Positions 7,816 to 17,053 of a DNA stretch of 43,161 nt are shown here, piece by piece. The notes below the pieces were generated by a model. The model saw nothing but the letters and a program-made list of their open reading frames with translations, ran no database searches and was not told where the DNA came from. The stretch's first letter is position 1. Each line of letters begins with the position of its first letter. The stretch is taken from NCBI RefSeq assembly GCF_002341865.1, contig NZ_DDOV01000119.1:20685-63845 (forward strand). Direction: 5' to 3'. A program made the translations under genes and the position numbers. Source of the stretch: Clostridium sp. UBA2485 (lineage in GTDB: Bacteria; Bacillota; Clostridia; Clostridiales; Clostridiaceae).

Positions 7816-9099
7816 TTACACTGTTTTTCTTATTGAAACCTTGTATCCTAAGTTAATTATTAAATTATATAAAATATTGGATTTTGATTTTCTTAATCGA
7901 GTAGTTATTGATTTTAGTGAATAGAAATTTCTTCTAAACCACATATATCCATCAAACAATTCCTCTGCACTCATATTTTTAGGTTTAAATGCTACTCTAG
8001 TTTTTCCATTATAATATGACCAATCATCAGTTAATAATCGTCCTTCTTCCTTTAACTGATAATACAATGGTGTCTTTGGTAATGGCGTTAGTATACTAAC
8101 TGTAACTCCATCAATTCCTAGGTAATTGCACATGTCTAGAGTTGTTTTAAATACTTTTTTTGTATCAGTATCAAATCCAAATATTATTCCTGCTTGTACA
8201 CAAATGCCATATTTATGAACAGAATCTATCAGCTCCTTATATTTATCTACATTATTTACTCCCTTGTTTACACTCTGTAGAGCTTCTTTTGAAAAAGATT
8301 CTAATCCAACAAAGAAATAAATACATCCTGATTTTTGCGCTAAACTCAGTAATTCTTCATCTTTACATCTTTCTAAAGTAACCTGTGCTGCCCACTTTTT
8401 ATTTAATTTGCTAAGTTCTTTTAATAGTTCTTTTGCATATTCAATGTCTCCAAAGAAATTATCATCCCAAAAAACAAAAAATTTACTTTTGCTATTTTTA
8501 ATATCCTCTATCACTTCATTTATTGGCCTTTTTCTAAAGGAATCTTTATATATTTGCTTTAGATTACAATAAGCACAACTATAAGGGCACCCCCTTGTTG
8601 CAAATACTGCACCTTTAGTAAACCATCTTCTCTTTATTAAGTCTCTTCTTGGTATCGGAATTCCCTCTAACGTTGGAGTATTTAAACATCTATATTCACT
8701 GTCATAATTTCCATAATAAAATTCTTCTAAAAACCTTGGCCAACTGTCCTCAGCTTCTCCTATAATTACTACATCACAGTGTTCTCTTACTTCCTCTGGC
8801 AAAAGAGTTGCATGAGGTCCTCCAAAAACAACTTTACTACCTTTACTTCTAAATGTTTTGGAAAGGTCATAGCAATGAGGTGCATTTGCAGTGTTAACTG
8901 TAATTACAACTAAATTATAATGCTTTTCAAAAGGTATTTTTTGATTATATTCATCTATTAATGTAATTTCATATTTATTCTCATCAATAAATGTCGCTAA
9001 ATACGGCATTGTTATTTGTATAAAGTTGTTTATCTGCCTTTTTCTAAATCTATTAATCTCCTTATTTTCAGGAGTTATCATTAATATACTCTTTTTCAT
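7816..9099 (-). CDS. B12-binding-domain radical SAM protein
   Basis: Protein of 427 residues. Residues about 1-145 form a cobalamin-binding Rossmann fold (KVVFGGPHATLLPEEV, then CDVVIIGEAEDSWP). The radical SAM core follows with RGCPYSCAYCNLKQIY (C-x3-C-x2-C, about residues 168-183), FWDDNFFGD and CIYFFVGLESF. Members methylate unactivated carbons or rearrange lipids and natural products, or use B12 only structurally. Its length and absence of extra domains match the uncharacterised family between HpnJ-like and BchE-like enzymes, so no substrate is assigned. GGAGGG lies just before the ATG. It stands alone between two terminators and could be independent of the methyltransferase-radical SAM operon 5 kb away. 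Confidence 0.85.
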   Translation of the reverse strand: MKKSILMITPENKEINRFRKRQINNFIQITMPYLATFIDENKYEITLIDEYNQKIPFEKHYNLVVITVNTANAPHCYDLSKTFRSKGSKVVFGGPHATLLPEEVREHCDVVIIGEAEDSWPRFLEEFYYGNYDSEYRCLNTPTLEGIPIPRRDLIKRRWFTKGAVFATRGCPYSCAYCNLKQIYKDSFRKRPINEVIEDIKNSKSKFFVFWDDNFFGDIEYAKELLKELSKLNKKWAAQVTLERCKDEELLSLAQKSGCIYFFVGLESFSKEALQSVNKGVNNVDKYKELIDSVHKYGICVQAGIIFGFDTDTKKVFKTTLDMCNYLGIDGVTVSILTPLPKTPLYYQLKEEGRLLTDDWSYYNGKTRVAFKPKNMSAEELFDGYMWFRRNFYSLKSITTRLRKSKSNILYNLIINLGYKVSIRKTV

Positions 9100-9216
9100 A
9101 TACCCTCCAAATAATACTTTATCAATTATGTATTTTTATAAAGTCACTTTTTTAGTCTATTCACAACATCACATATCTTATGATAACACTTTTAATATAA
9201 CCCTTAGTAGTATTAA

Positions 9217-9259
9217 GAAAAATCCCATAATTTCATTTCTTAAAATTACGGGATTTTTC
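9217..9259. terminator. Terminator of the TipAS-type regulator
   Basis: 17-bp stem GAAAAATCCCATAATTT / AAATTACGGGATTTTTC with one wobble pair, flanked by A and T runs, 85 bases past the stop at 9344. Confidence 0.75.
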
Positions 9260-9343
9260 ATTTCTAACTATTTAATTGCAGTTGATTTTTTAATATTTAT
9301 AATTTTAGTTTCTTATGTCAAATAACTTATAGTTTTTAATTTA

Positions 9344-10507
9344 CTACTTATTATTTTCAGAATAAAATTTAAAAGCTTCTCCAATAAATCTAGATGCGCC
9401 AGCGCCAGACTTTTCGTCAGTTACATTTATCCAGCTAGGATTTGATAGATATAGTTCTGCCATGTATCCTAAATAATTATCTCCCTCATCTACTTTGTAA
9501 AATTCATGATTTTTTTTAGTTTCATATGATATTTCTTCAACGATTTGTTGAATCTCCTTTGAAGTGGGATCTTTACTTAAGTCTGATGCAAGCTTTTCAT
9601 ATAGTTCTTCTAATTTAGGCTGCTTATTTCCCAAGCAATTTTTTAGAGCTTCTCCGATAAATTTAGATGCACCATGACTATATTTCTTATCAACTGCTTC
9701 TATCCATTCAGGGGATACCAGATAAATTTTTACCATGTAGTACCAATGATCATCCCCATTTTCCATTTTGAAAATTTCGTAATCTTTCTTTGCTGTATTT
9801 GTTATTTCTCCAGCAATTTGTTGAATCTCCTTTGAAGAAGGATCTTTACTTAGGTCAGATACAAGCTTTTTATATAGTTCTTTTAATTTAGGATGCTTAT
9901 CTTCTAAACAATCTTTTTTAAACTTATCATATTGCTCTGCCATAGTAGTTAGCATATCATTATTAAGACTTTTCTTTATAGCTTTAGCATATCTTTCAAT
10001 ACTTCCATATTGTTTTATAGCACTTTTAGCAATTTTATATTCCTTAGATTTAATTTTTTCAATTAAATCATTATATTTATCTACACTACCATAAATTTCA
10101 ATTACCTTATCCTCATGTTCTGTTTTAAATTCTTCTAATACATTAAAATATTCACTCATATCAAATTCTTTAAAATTCATTGTGCTTTCTCCTTTTAATG
10201 TTTTATTTATAAGCTCTATTAAACCATTCAATCTTTTCCGTTTTAATATAAGCAGCTTTTTCTGATTTTTTAGAGCTTGCATTTTATCAAAATATGGACT
10301 CATCATTATATCTTTAATTTCTTTTAAAGGTATATCAAGTTCTTTAAAAAATAAAATCTGCTGCAAGGTTTTAAGAGCTTCATCGTCATAGAGCCTATAA
10401 CCTGCCTCTGTAATTTTACTTGGTTTTAACAGTCCTATTTCATCGTAATAATGTAGTGCGCGCACACTTATTCCTGTCAAATCTGAAACTTGTTTCACTG
10501 TTCTCAT
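9344..10507 (-). CDS. MerR-family regulator with duplicated TipAS domain
   Basis: Regulator of 387 residues. The MerR winged helix is at 1-70 (VKQVSDLTGISVRALHYYDE), then a coiled-coil dimerisation helix. The rest carries two TipAS-type antibiotic-recognition domains. Domain 1 is complete; a second copy of its last ~95 residues follows: EELYEKLASDLSKDPTSKEI near the C-terminus repeats KELYKKLVSDLSKDPSSKEI. Each repeat ends with G-A-S-K/R-F-I-G-E-A. TipAL-like proteins bind thiopeptides or other drugs and activate resistance genes. The start is the ATG at 10507 with AGAGGTG upstream; the in-frame ATG 16 codons earlier has no ribosome site. No transporter is adjacent. Confidence 0.85.
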   Translation of the reverse strand: MRTVKQVSDLTGISVRALHYYDEIGLLKPSKITEAGYRLYDDEALKTLQQILFFKELDIPLKEIKDIMMSPYFDKMQALKNQKKLLILKRKRLNGLIELINKTLKGESTMNFKEFDMSEYFNVLEEFKTEHEDKVIEIYGSVDKYNDLIEKIKSKEYKIAKSAIKQYGSIERYAKAIKKSLNNDMLTTMAEQYDKFKKDCLEDKHPKLKELYKKLVSDLSKDPSSKEIQQIAGEITNTAKKDYEIFKMENGDDHWYYMVKIYLVSPEWIEAVDKKYSHGASKFIGEALKNCLGNKQPKLEELYEKLASDLSKDPTSKEIQQIVEEISYETKKNHEFYKVDEGDNYLGYMAELYLSNPSWINVTDEKSGAGASRFIGEAFKFYSENNK

Positions 10508-10712
10508 TGCTACACCTCTAAATTTAATTTTAAAGCTATTAATACTATTTAACACTCCGTCGACTATGAGTTTTTGTTAATATATTCAAGCTTGTTTTTA
10601 TATTACACTATGACGTTATGTTAGAGTCAACACTCTTCTATAGGGTTCCACAATGAAAATTTAACTTATGCATGATTTTAATTTCAATAACAAAAATTCT
10701 TTTCTATGAATA

Positions 10713-10860
10713 AAAAATTAAGAATGAAAGATACGAATTATGGCTAAAACTCCACGGTCAAAGCCTTTGGAGTTTTTTAAAATCAAATTTTATTTTAAGA
10801 AATTCACCTTTAGTGAATTTTTTCCTAAATTATTCATTCTTCATTATTAATCCTTAATTT
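10713..10860. mobile_element. MITE-like element, about 150 bp
   Basis: Terminal inverted repeats: AAATTAAGAATGAAAGATAC on the left, and on the right the complement of AAATTAAGGATTAATAATGA. An internal hairpin AAAACTCCA / TGGAGTTTT (10746-10776) and a second, GAATTCACC-type, follow. No coding capacity. AATTAAGAATGAA-type elements are frequent in clostridia. It lies between the TipAS regulator and the MCP gene. Confidence 0.6.
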
Positions 10861-11121
10861 CTAAGGATTTAAGCTATTTTTATAGAAAATCTATTTTCCA
10901 AAGTATATATTAAATTTTCGTACTGTATCTCTATATCCGCTGCCTATATCTATAATAAAAAATAAGGAGCCTTCCCATCATTAGAGAATTCTCCTTGTTA
11001 TTTATTATACAAGAATAGCTATCAATTAGTCTTATTTTTTAACATTATCCACTATAACTATGCTATGTCAAAAATATGATCACTGCTAATTTGCAATAAC
11101 CATCTTTTTATATTATCTACT

Positions 11122-12588
11122 TTATTCACTTATAGAGTTTAATTCATTACATATATCATCTATTTCGTCATAGCTACTTGTTATATCCATTATGCTATTA
11201 TTAAGCTCATCAATAGCCGCAAAAATTTCTTCCATAGCAGTTGCAGTGGATTCTACGGTTTCACTAATATCATTTACTAAACTTAATGTATTTTTCATCG
11301 TACTTTCAAGCAATACAGATTGTGATCCAACATTTCCTGAATAACTTAATACATTAGAGGTATTCTTATTAACATCTTTAAATAACTCTTTAACATCGTT
11401 TGTATGTTCATTACATAATTCGATTGATTTTTCCTCTTTTAGTATTTCTTCTGCAACTATCTTTGTTTTATTAGATATATTATTTAATATTAATTCTATT
11501 TGATCTGTAGATGTTTTTGAATCCTCAGCAAGTTTTCTTACTTCTTCTGCAACCACAGCAAAACCTTTTCCATACTCTCCAGCTCTAGCTGCTTCTATTG
11601 ATGCATTAAGAGCTAATAGATTGGTTTGCTCTGATATTTTTGTAATACTGTTAATAATATGAACTATTTTTGTATTTTCATCACTTAATTCATTTATCAT
11701 AGATACCACACTTAAAATATTTGTATTTACCTTATTCATTTCTGAAGATAATATATCTACTTTATTATTACCTTCTAATACAACATTTTCAGTTGACTTA
11801 GATAATTCCTCCATAGTTTTAATGGCATTCGTGACTTCTTCTACTTTTTCTACTCCACCCTCCATTGAGGCTTTCATTCCACTCATTACATCCACTTCTT
11901 TGGCTGCACTATTAGCAACATCGCTTGTAGAGCTGGTTATTTCTTCTGCTATTTGTCCTGCTACAGAAATTCCGCTTTTTATTTTCTCATTAGTTAATGT
12001 TAAAACTTTTATAGTACTATGCATTTTTTCTAGCAACAACTCTGCTCTAGATTTAGCTTCTTCAGTAGCCTTATGAGTTTCTTCTAAATCTTTATAAATC
12101 CTTTTGGTAGTAATGGCATTAATTGATAATATAGCTGATCCTGCTATTATGTATCCTATATAAAATACTAATTCATAGTATTCTGCTGAAGCAAACAATG
12201 TTGTTTTATAGCCTAAAAAGAAATACACTACAAGTACTATAGCCAAAATTGCTTCAATAATTAATATCCTTAAATCTTGATATACACTCATTAATATAAC
12301 ACCATAATATATCAAAATAAAATTAGCCCAATTTGAGTTTGATATAAACATTATACATATAACAACAGTGTACATCATTACCGTATAATACATTGTTTGA
12401 ATAATATATTTCTTTTTTATTAATACAAAATCGATTACAGCTAAAGGTATGGAAACTCCAACTAATATTAATATTGCATTCCTATCTGTATTTAAAATGA
12501 TATCAACAATTGCCCTTAATACTACTGATGATATAAATGCTGCCAACATTATTTTATTCTTCAATTCCGCATTTTTTTTATAATCCAT
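11122..12588 (-). CDS. Methyl-accepting chemotaxis protein
   Basis: Chemoreceptor of 488 residues. Residues about 12-170 are strongly hydrophobic, giving about six membrane helices with almost no extracellular loop. No HAMP domain is visible; a short coiled coil leads into the cytoplasmic signalling domain (about 205-488). The kinase-interaction tip is NLLALNASIEAARAGEYGKG followed by FAVVAEEVRKLAEDS, close to consensus. It would bind CheW and CheA and set CheA activity. Sensing from within the membrane, or of membrane state, is inferred from the absence of a periplasmic domain. No chemotaxis genes adjoin it, so it is an orphan receptor. A weak hairpin at about 10967-11003 may end the transcript. 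Confidence 0.9.
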   Translation of the reverse strand: MDYKKNAELKNKIMLAAFISSVVLRAIVDIILNTDRNAILILVGVSIPLAVIDFVLIKKKYIIQTMYYTVMMYTVVICIMFISNSNWANFILIYYGVILMSVYQDLRILIIEAILAIVLVVYFFLGYKTTLFASAEYYELVFYIGYIIAGSAILSINAITTKRIYKDLEETHKATEEAKSRAELLLEKMHSTIKVLTLTNEKIKSGISVAGQIAEEITSSTSDVANSAAKEVDVMSGMKASMEGGVEKVEEVTNAIKTMEELSKSTENVVLEGNNKVDILSSEMNKVNTNILSVVSMINELSDENTKIVHIINSITKISEQTNLLALNASIEAARAGEYGKGFAVVAEEVRKLAEDSKTSTDQIELILNNISNKTKIVAEEILKEEKSIELCNEHTNDVKELFKDVNKNTSNVLSYSGNVGSQSVLLESTMKNTLSLVNDISETVESTATAMEEIFAAIDELNNSIMDITSSYDEIDDICNELNSISE

Positions 12589-12749
12589 TACTATTCCCCC
12601 TTGCTCAATGCCCCATTATTATTTTCGTAATATTGCTATATAGCTTTACCACATTCCTCACTTTTTTGTATAGTTTTCTTAATTTACTGAAATATTCTTC
12701 GATAATTATAAATGGACATATTTAACAATAAGGATAAGGCGGAGATAAA

Positions 12750-13748
12750 ATGAGTATAAAAATTAAAAACATCAAGTATTACCATCCTAAAACAAGCTAT
12801 TCTAATGAATATTTTTTGAAGCATTTTTCAAAGCAAGACGTAGATATTTCCGGGTTATTAAATGTTACTGGAAGAGACCAGAGATATATTTCTGAAGATT
12901 TCCATGAAAATTCTTTAACTATGGCTATAGAAGCTTGCAACAAAGTAATAAGTACTGCAAATATAGATGTACAAGATATAAATTTAGTTGTATTTGTATC
13001 TTCTACCCCAGAATATCTATCTCCCACAAATGCTGTTAAAATTCATGATGCTTTAGGTTTATCTAAGAATGCAAATGCATATGATATGAATGGTAATTGT
13101 TCAGGAATGATCATTGCCATGGATCAAGTCTGTAGAACAATGAAAAGTAATAGCAGAATTAAATATAGCTTACTTGTAGGTTCAGATTTATCATTTAGAT
13201 ATTCAAGAAAATCAGAACCTATTACTTATGCTAATTTTGGAGAATCTGCATGTGCTGTTTTACTAGAAAACACTGATGATAATATATCAGATTTCATAGA
13301 TAGTTCATCTTACGTAGATAGTTCATTAAACTGCTATATAAAATTTCCTTATGATGGCTTTTCTAAGATATTACCAATAGATGGAGATACGCCAAAAGAT
13401 AATAGACTAATAGAATGGCTAGATTTTAATACAGATGATGCATTCGCAAGTTCTGTTGATTCAATAAATGAAATACTAGGTCGAAATAATCTAACTAAAG
13501 ATGATGTTAAATTATATTGCTTATCTCAATTTGCAAAGAAAAACATTGATATGATAAGAGAGACTTTAGAAGAACCAGAACACAAATTTCCATTTGTAGG
13601 TGACAGATTTGGATATACAAGTGTTACAAGCCCATTTATGGCCTTAGCAGATTCTGTTTCAAATGGTAACCTTAAACGTGGAGATTATGTTATTTTATGG
13701 ACAGTTGGAGCTGGTGTAGTTGCTTCATGTATACTACTTAGATATTAA
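12750..13748 (+). CDS. KAS III-like (FabH/thiolase-fold) protein lacking catalytic His and Asn
   Basis: Thiolase-fold protein of 332 residues, the length of FabH. The acyl-accepting cysteine is present (NGNCSGM, C117). The FabH catalytic H-Q-A-N motif is replaced by SQFAKK (S259 at the His place), and the G-N-T-S motif is FGYTS (Y289 at the Asn place). FabH uses His and Asn to decarboxylate malonyl-ACP, so this protein should not run normal condensation. It may form an acyl-enzyme and transfer the acyl group to another nucleophile, as some KAS III-like proteins of secondary metabolism do; that is inference. GGCGGAG precedes the ATG. It is convergent with the radical SAM / methyltransferase operon and may share its pathway. 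Confidence 0.8.
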   Translation: MSIKIKNIKYYHPKTSYSNEYFLKHFSKQDVDISGLLNVTGRDQRYISEDFHENSLTMAIEACNKVISTANIDVQDINLVVFVSSTPEYLSPTNAVKIHDALGLSKNANAYDMNGNCSGMIIAMDQVCRTMKSNSRIKYSLLVGSDLSFRYSRKSEPITYANFGESACAVLLENTDDNISDFIDSSSYVDSSLNCYIKFPYDGFSKILPIDGDTPKDNRLIEWLDFNTDDAFASSVDSINEILGRNNLTKDDVKLYCLSQFAKKNIDMIRETLEEPEHKFPFVGDRFGYTSVTSPFMALADSVSNGNLKRGDYVILWTVGAGVVASCILLRY

Positions 13749-13813
13749 TATCAAACCACAAAGTCATGTATGAACTTTTTGATCCAAATTGTGTACTAGC
13801 CTTCTATAGGCTA

Positions 13814-13843
13814 AAAAAGCTGTAGTTTTATCTACAGCTTTTT
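13814..13843. terminator. Bidirectional terminator between convergent genes
   Basis: 12-bp perfect stem AAAAAGCTGTAG / CTACAGCTTTTT with loop TTTTAT. It separates the KAS III-like gene (+) from the radical SAM gene (-). Confidence 0.9.
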
Positions 13844-13862
13844 AACAATTCACATTTAAATG

Positions 13863-15140
13863 CTATTTATGCAAATCCCTATAGTATTTTGGATATTTAT
13901 CACTTTTATTTTTATTACAAATGCTTATTGCCTTTTCCTTGTTAAGCGGCAGCGTACCTTCTGATTGCTTAAACACTTCTTTATTCACCTTCTGGGCAAA
14001 GCACCCTACTTTAGGCTTACCAATATAATTTTTCATTTTAATCCAAAGGCTTTTTATAGACTCTTGTTTTACATTTCCAAAACTCATAGGTACAAAATCA
14101 CAAGGATACAACTCTCCTGAAGCACTTACATAAGAATGTTGATTTCCTGCACCGCAACCAAATTTTGCTTCACTTTCTGTATACGCAAAAGTTGTTATCT
14201 TCGGTAAATCGCTTCTTTTATTTGCCTTATGTTGGATTTTTATAAGCTTTTCTCTATCACTCTCATTATAAAATACATTGTTTAATTGCTTTTCAGTTAA
14301 AAGATTTCCGCTTAGTATAGGTTCCAGTATTTTTACTTCATGAGCACCATTATCTTTAGCAAGCTTAAATAATCTAAACAGCTTTTCTTCATCAAGATTC
14401 TCCTTTAATATAACTGTTTGTGCCATAGTATACAGCCCTGCCTTATTTGCATTTCTAAGTGCCTCAAGTGCATAATCAAAAGCATTTTCACTATTTCTAT
14501 TCTTATTATGTTTCTCTTTATCATAAGAATCTAAGCTTATTCCTATGCCAAATAGTCCACTATCCTTTAATTTTTTTGCTTTCTCATAACTTAAATTAAA
14601 ACCGCTAGTAAATAGAATTGATGTGCTTCTACTATCTATAGACCTTATAATATCAAATATGTCCTCACGTACTAAGGGTTCTCCTCCTGTTATTCCAATA
14701 ATAGGTACATTCATATCTTGAAGTTCCCTTATAACCTTAATCCATTCTTCCTTTGTTAATTCCTTTTCTGCTGCCCTATTTTTTGCACTGCAATAACGAC
14801 AATTATTAGGGCATTTATTTGTTATACATAAGTACATAGATATAGGTGCCGTTCTTTCAGCATACATTTGCTTTGTGAATATATTTATAGGTTTATCTAC
14901 TGCTAAGATATTTTGTATAAAGGATTTAGATGGAAAAGGTGGAAAAAAGGTGCTCAATATGTATTTATCCTGATGCTTCACTAACTTCTCTCCCTTTAAA
15001 ATACCCTTCATCATTTTTATGTACTTTAATAGGGTGAATTTCTCATCTTCTTTTAAAATATTATAAATTTCTAATAGGCTCTTTAGAACATTTTTATCTA
15101 TAATCATTTTTGCCATAATTTTTAAATTATTAATACTCAT
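13863..15140 (-). CDS. Radical SAM protein with SPASM-type C-terminal domain
   Basis: Protein of 425 residues, last gene of a three-gene operon. Residues 1-95 are a helical N-terminal region. The radical SAM core carries CITNKCPNNCRYCSAKNRA (about residues 103-121; C-x3-C-x2-C is CPNNCRYC with its preceding cysteine) and the SAM-binding TGGEP (about 149-153). The C-terminal part has a cysteine set, KFGCGAGNQ, GELYPCDF and KVGCFAQK, and a further C in SICNKN, consistent with an extra Fe-S cluster of the SPASM or twitch kind. SPASM enzymes modify peptides, sugars or proteins. No precursor peptide was found near it, so a small-molecule substrate is as likely. It starts six bases after the upstream methyltransferase stop. 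Confidence 0.85.
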   Translation of the reverse strand: MSINNLKIMAKMIIDKNVLKSLLEIYNILKEDEKFTLLKYIKMMKGILKGEKLVKHQDKYILSTFFPPFPSKSFIQNILAVDKPINIFTKQMYAERTAPISMYLCITNKCPNNCRYCSAKNRAAEKELTKEEWIKVIRELQDMNVPIIGITGGEPLVREDIFDIIRSIDSRSTSILFTSGFNLSYEKAKKLKDSGLFGIGISLDSYDKEKHNKNRNSENAFDYALEALRNANKAGLYTMAQTVILKENLDEEKLFRLFKLAKDNGAHEVKILEPILSGNLLTEKQLNNVFYNESDREKLIKIQHKANKRSDLPKITTFAYTESEAKFGCGAGNQHSYVSASGELYPCDFVPMSFGNVKQESIKSLWIKMKNYIGKPKVGCFAQKVNKEVFKQSEGTLPLNKEKAISICNKNKSDKYPKYYRDLHK

Positions 15141-15146
15141 TCATTT

Positions 15147-16010
15147 CTACTCCTTTCTAAAGATACCATATGCAAATTTATGATTTATCCCATACGCTCC
15201 ATTTTTATATTTTTCTTTTTTTATTTTTTCAATTATTAAAGGCTTAACTTCATTGTAATTTTTAAAAATTTTCCTAGTTCCTGCTGCTGCCCCAGTTATA
15301 TTCAGCCACTGTAAAAGTTCCTCTGGTTCTTTAAAATTAAAGAATACCTCATCTTCTTCTACCTCCAAAGCTTTAAATCCGTATTGGCTGCACCATTTAA
15401 CTAATCCTTTCTTTCCTTTAGGTAAATTTAATTTTATATCCATAGGTTTAATTACTTCCTTTTGTTTCTCACTCATAACCCTCAAAAAAATACTTTCTAT
15501 CTTATCCAAAGTTCCTTCAACATTTGTGATTATTGCTAATATACCTCCTGGTTTTAAAACTCTATTAAAAAGTTTTAATAGTTCATTATGATCAAAATAA
15601 GAAAGTGCCCAACCAAAAAATATAACATCATATTTTTCATTAGTAGTTTTTAAAAATTCGATACCATCACTCTGAATAGCTGTCACTCTAAGATTATTGG
15701 TATTCAAAAGCTTTTCAAGCATTTTATTTGACTGATCTACAGAAGTAATTTTATATTTTATAGATTTATTCAATAAACTTTTTGTTATGTAGCCTGTCCC
15801 ACAAGCAAAATCAAGTATTTTTAATTCACTATCTGTTTCTATGTATTTTGAATGGATAATATTGTCTGTATATCTACTCATCTCTTTAAGCCAAAAATGA
15901 TATGTATCTGAAACTTTATCATACTCTTCCTTATAGTCATCCTTGCTTACAACTTCTTTTTTTATAAGCTTATATCCAAGTTTTGAGTAGAACCATATTT
16001 TATTTATCAT
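15147..16010 (-). CDS. Class I SAM-dependent methyltransferase
   Basis: Methyltransferase of 287 residues, middle gene of the operon. Motif I is ILDFACGTGYITK (about residues 70-82), the acidic end of beta-2 is SVDQS, and DVIFFGWALSYFDH with RVLKPGGILAIITN are motifs post-I to IV. The ~45-residue N-terminal helix and the C-terminal 90 residues are variable and may choose the substrate. It resembles small-molecule O/C/N-methyltransferases of the UbiE/Cfa type; the substrate is unknown. Its start overlaps the stop of the preceding methyltransferase (ATGA at 16007-16010), which indicates translational coupling. Confidence 0.85.
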   Translation of the reverse strand: MINKIWFYSKLGYKLIKKEVVSKDDYKEEYDKVSDTYHFWLKEMSRYTDNIIHSKYIETDSELKILDFACGTGYITKSLLNKSIKYKITSVDQSNKMLEKLLNTNNLRVTAIQSDGIEFLKTTNEKYDVIFFGWALSYFDHNELLKLFNRVLKPGGILAIITNVEGTLDKIESIFLRVMSEKQKEVIKPMDIKLNLPKGKKGLVKWCSQYGFKALEVEEDEVFFNFKEPEELLQWLNITGAAAGTRKIFKNYNEVKPLIIEKIKKEKYKNGAYGINHKFAYGIFRKE

Positions 16011-16582
16011 CTTTTCTCTCCTACAAATATAAAATAATACCCCTTATCATAAACTCTTTGTATGTAAAAACATTCTTCTAATAAACTCCTAACTTCATCT
16101 CTAGTTCTAAAAAATAATTGTCCAAATAGAGTAAATTCAAAGGCTCTCAGTAATTTTGTTTTTATGTGCTTTCTATTAAAGTCCAACATAACTATCTTTC
16201 CGCCATATTTTAATATTCTATTTATTTCAACTATAAGGTCTTTTTGTTCTTTAATATGATGGAAAACATCACTTAATATTACTATATCAATAGAATTATC
16301 CTCAAATGGAGTCTTCAGAGCATTTCCCCTTATGCATACCAAATTTTTTCCCTGATTTACCATTGAAAGCATCTGTTCACTTTCATCAAGCACATATACA
16401 GTCTTACAACTATTGCAAATATACTTAGCTAACTTTCCAGTTCCTCCCCCTATATCTACAACTACTTCATGCCCATCAATATTTGCAGCAGACTTTATTT
16501 CTTCATGCTTATATAAATTAAACATAGCCATAAATTTATCATAATACTTGTAAACCTTATCAAAATCTTTTATTTCTTTCAT
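16007..16582 (-). CDS. Class I SAM-dependent methyltransferase (UbiE-like)
   Basis: Methyltransferase of 191 residues, first gene of the operon. Motif I is VVDIGGGTGKLAKYI; NSIDIVILSDVFHHI and RILKYGGKIVMLDF are the post-I and motif III-IV segments. The order matches UbiE/COQ5-type enzymes. I take the ATG at 16582 as the start, with GGAAAGG five bases upstream; a GTG two codons earlier (16588) has no spacing for a ribosome site. Together with the second methyltransferase and the radical SAM protein it forms a compact modification operon. The upstream 270 bases hold no recognisable gene. Confidence 0.85.
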   Translation of the reverse strand: MKEIKDFDKVYKYYDKFMAMFNLYKHEEIKSAANIDGHEVVVDIGGGTGKLAKYICNSCKTVYVLDESEQMLSMVNQGKNLVCIRGNALKTPFEDNSIDIVILSDVFHHIKEQKDLIVEINRILKYGGKIVMLDFNRKHIKTKLLRAFEFTLFGQLFFRTRDEVRSLLEECFYIQRVYDKGYYFIFVGEKR

Positions 16583-16869
16583 AAGCACCTTTCCTCAGTA
16601 TTTAATATCGTAGGTTAAAACCTTTTAGGAGTTATTTAGAAGTGGTCCTTTTCAGCTCCCTTTAGATTTATATCCTATACTTGTATTTTAGGTAAATTAT
16701 GCAAGTACTTTTCCACTTTATTATACCGCAGTTATATGTATATAGTATATTCAAAATATTATGATTAAAGTATCTTTGAAAAGAACTTATATTTTAGATA
16801 GTTATTGCAATATTCAATGTTCTAATCACCAGAAGAAGCTGCTGACTTCATCATTAAAAACCGCTAAAT

Positions 16870-16915
16870 TAAAGCTATTATCTCTGACCTTTTATAGTCA
16901 AAAATAATAGCTTTA
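16870..16915. terminator. Terminator of the XRE-methyltransferase gene
   Basis: 12-bp perfect stem TAAAGCTATTAT / ATAATAGCTTTA with an inner TGAC / GTCA stem, 140 bases past the stop at 17054 and 15 bases from att-like site E. Confidence 0.65.
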
Positions 16916-16930
16916 TTTGTTTATACTTCT

Positions 16931-16948
16931 TTATTTATGATACGGTTC
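16931..16948 (-). repeat. rlmH-end att-like site E (consensus copy)
   Basis: TTATTTATGATACGGTTC, the exact window consensus. Read on the minus strand it spells E-P-Y-H-K-stop in the rlmH frame. The right flank ACCATA is shared with site I at 21562. Confidence 0.75.
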
Positions 16949-17053
16949 ACCATAACTGATATAACGTAAACTTTTTTCTAAATTATATATTAAATAAGGA
17001 CTTGAGCTCTTTCAAATAAGCCATCTTACATATTAACTATCCACTAATTATGC

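Noticed and set aside
9179..9194. Further att-like site TTATGATAACACTTTT
   Set aside because: Only the TTATGATA core matches; the CGGTTC half is absent, so it is likely chance in AT-rich DNA.
16813..16862. Peptide-like reading SPEEAADFIIKNR on the + strand
   Set aside because: Looks like a protein C-terminus but is too short, and has no start or context to name a family.
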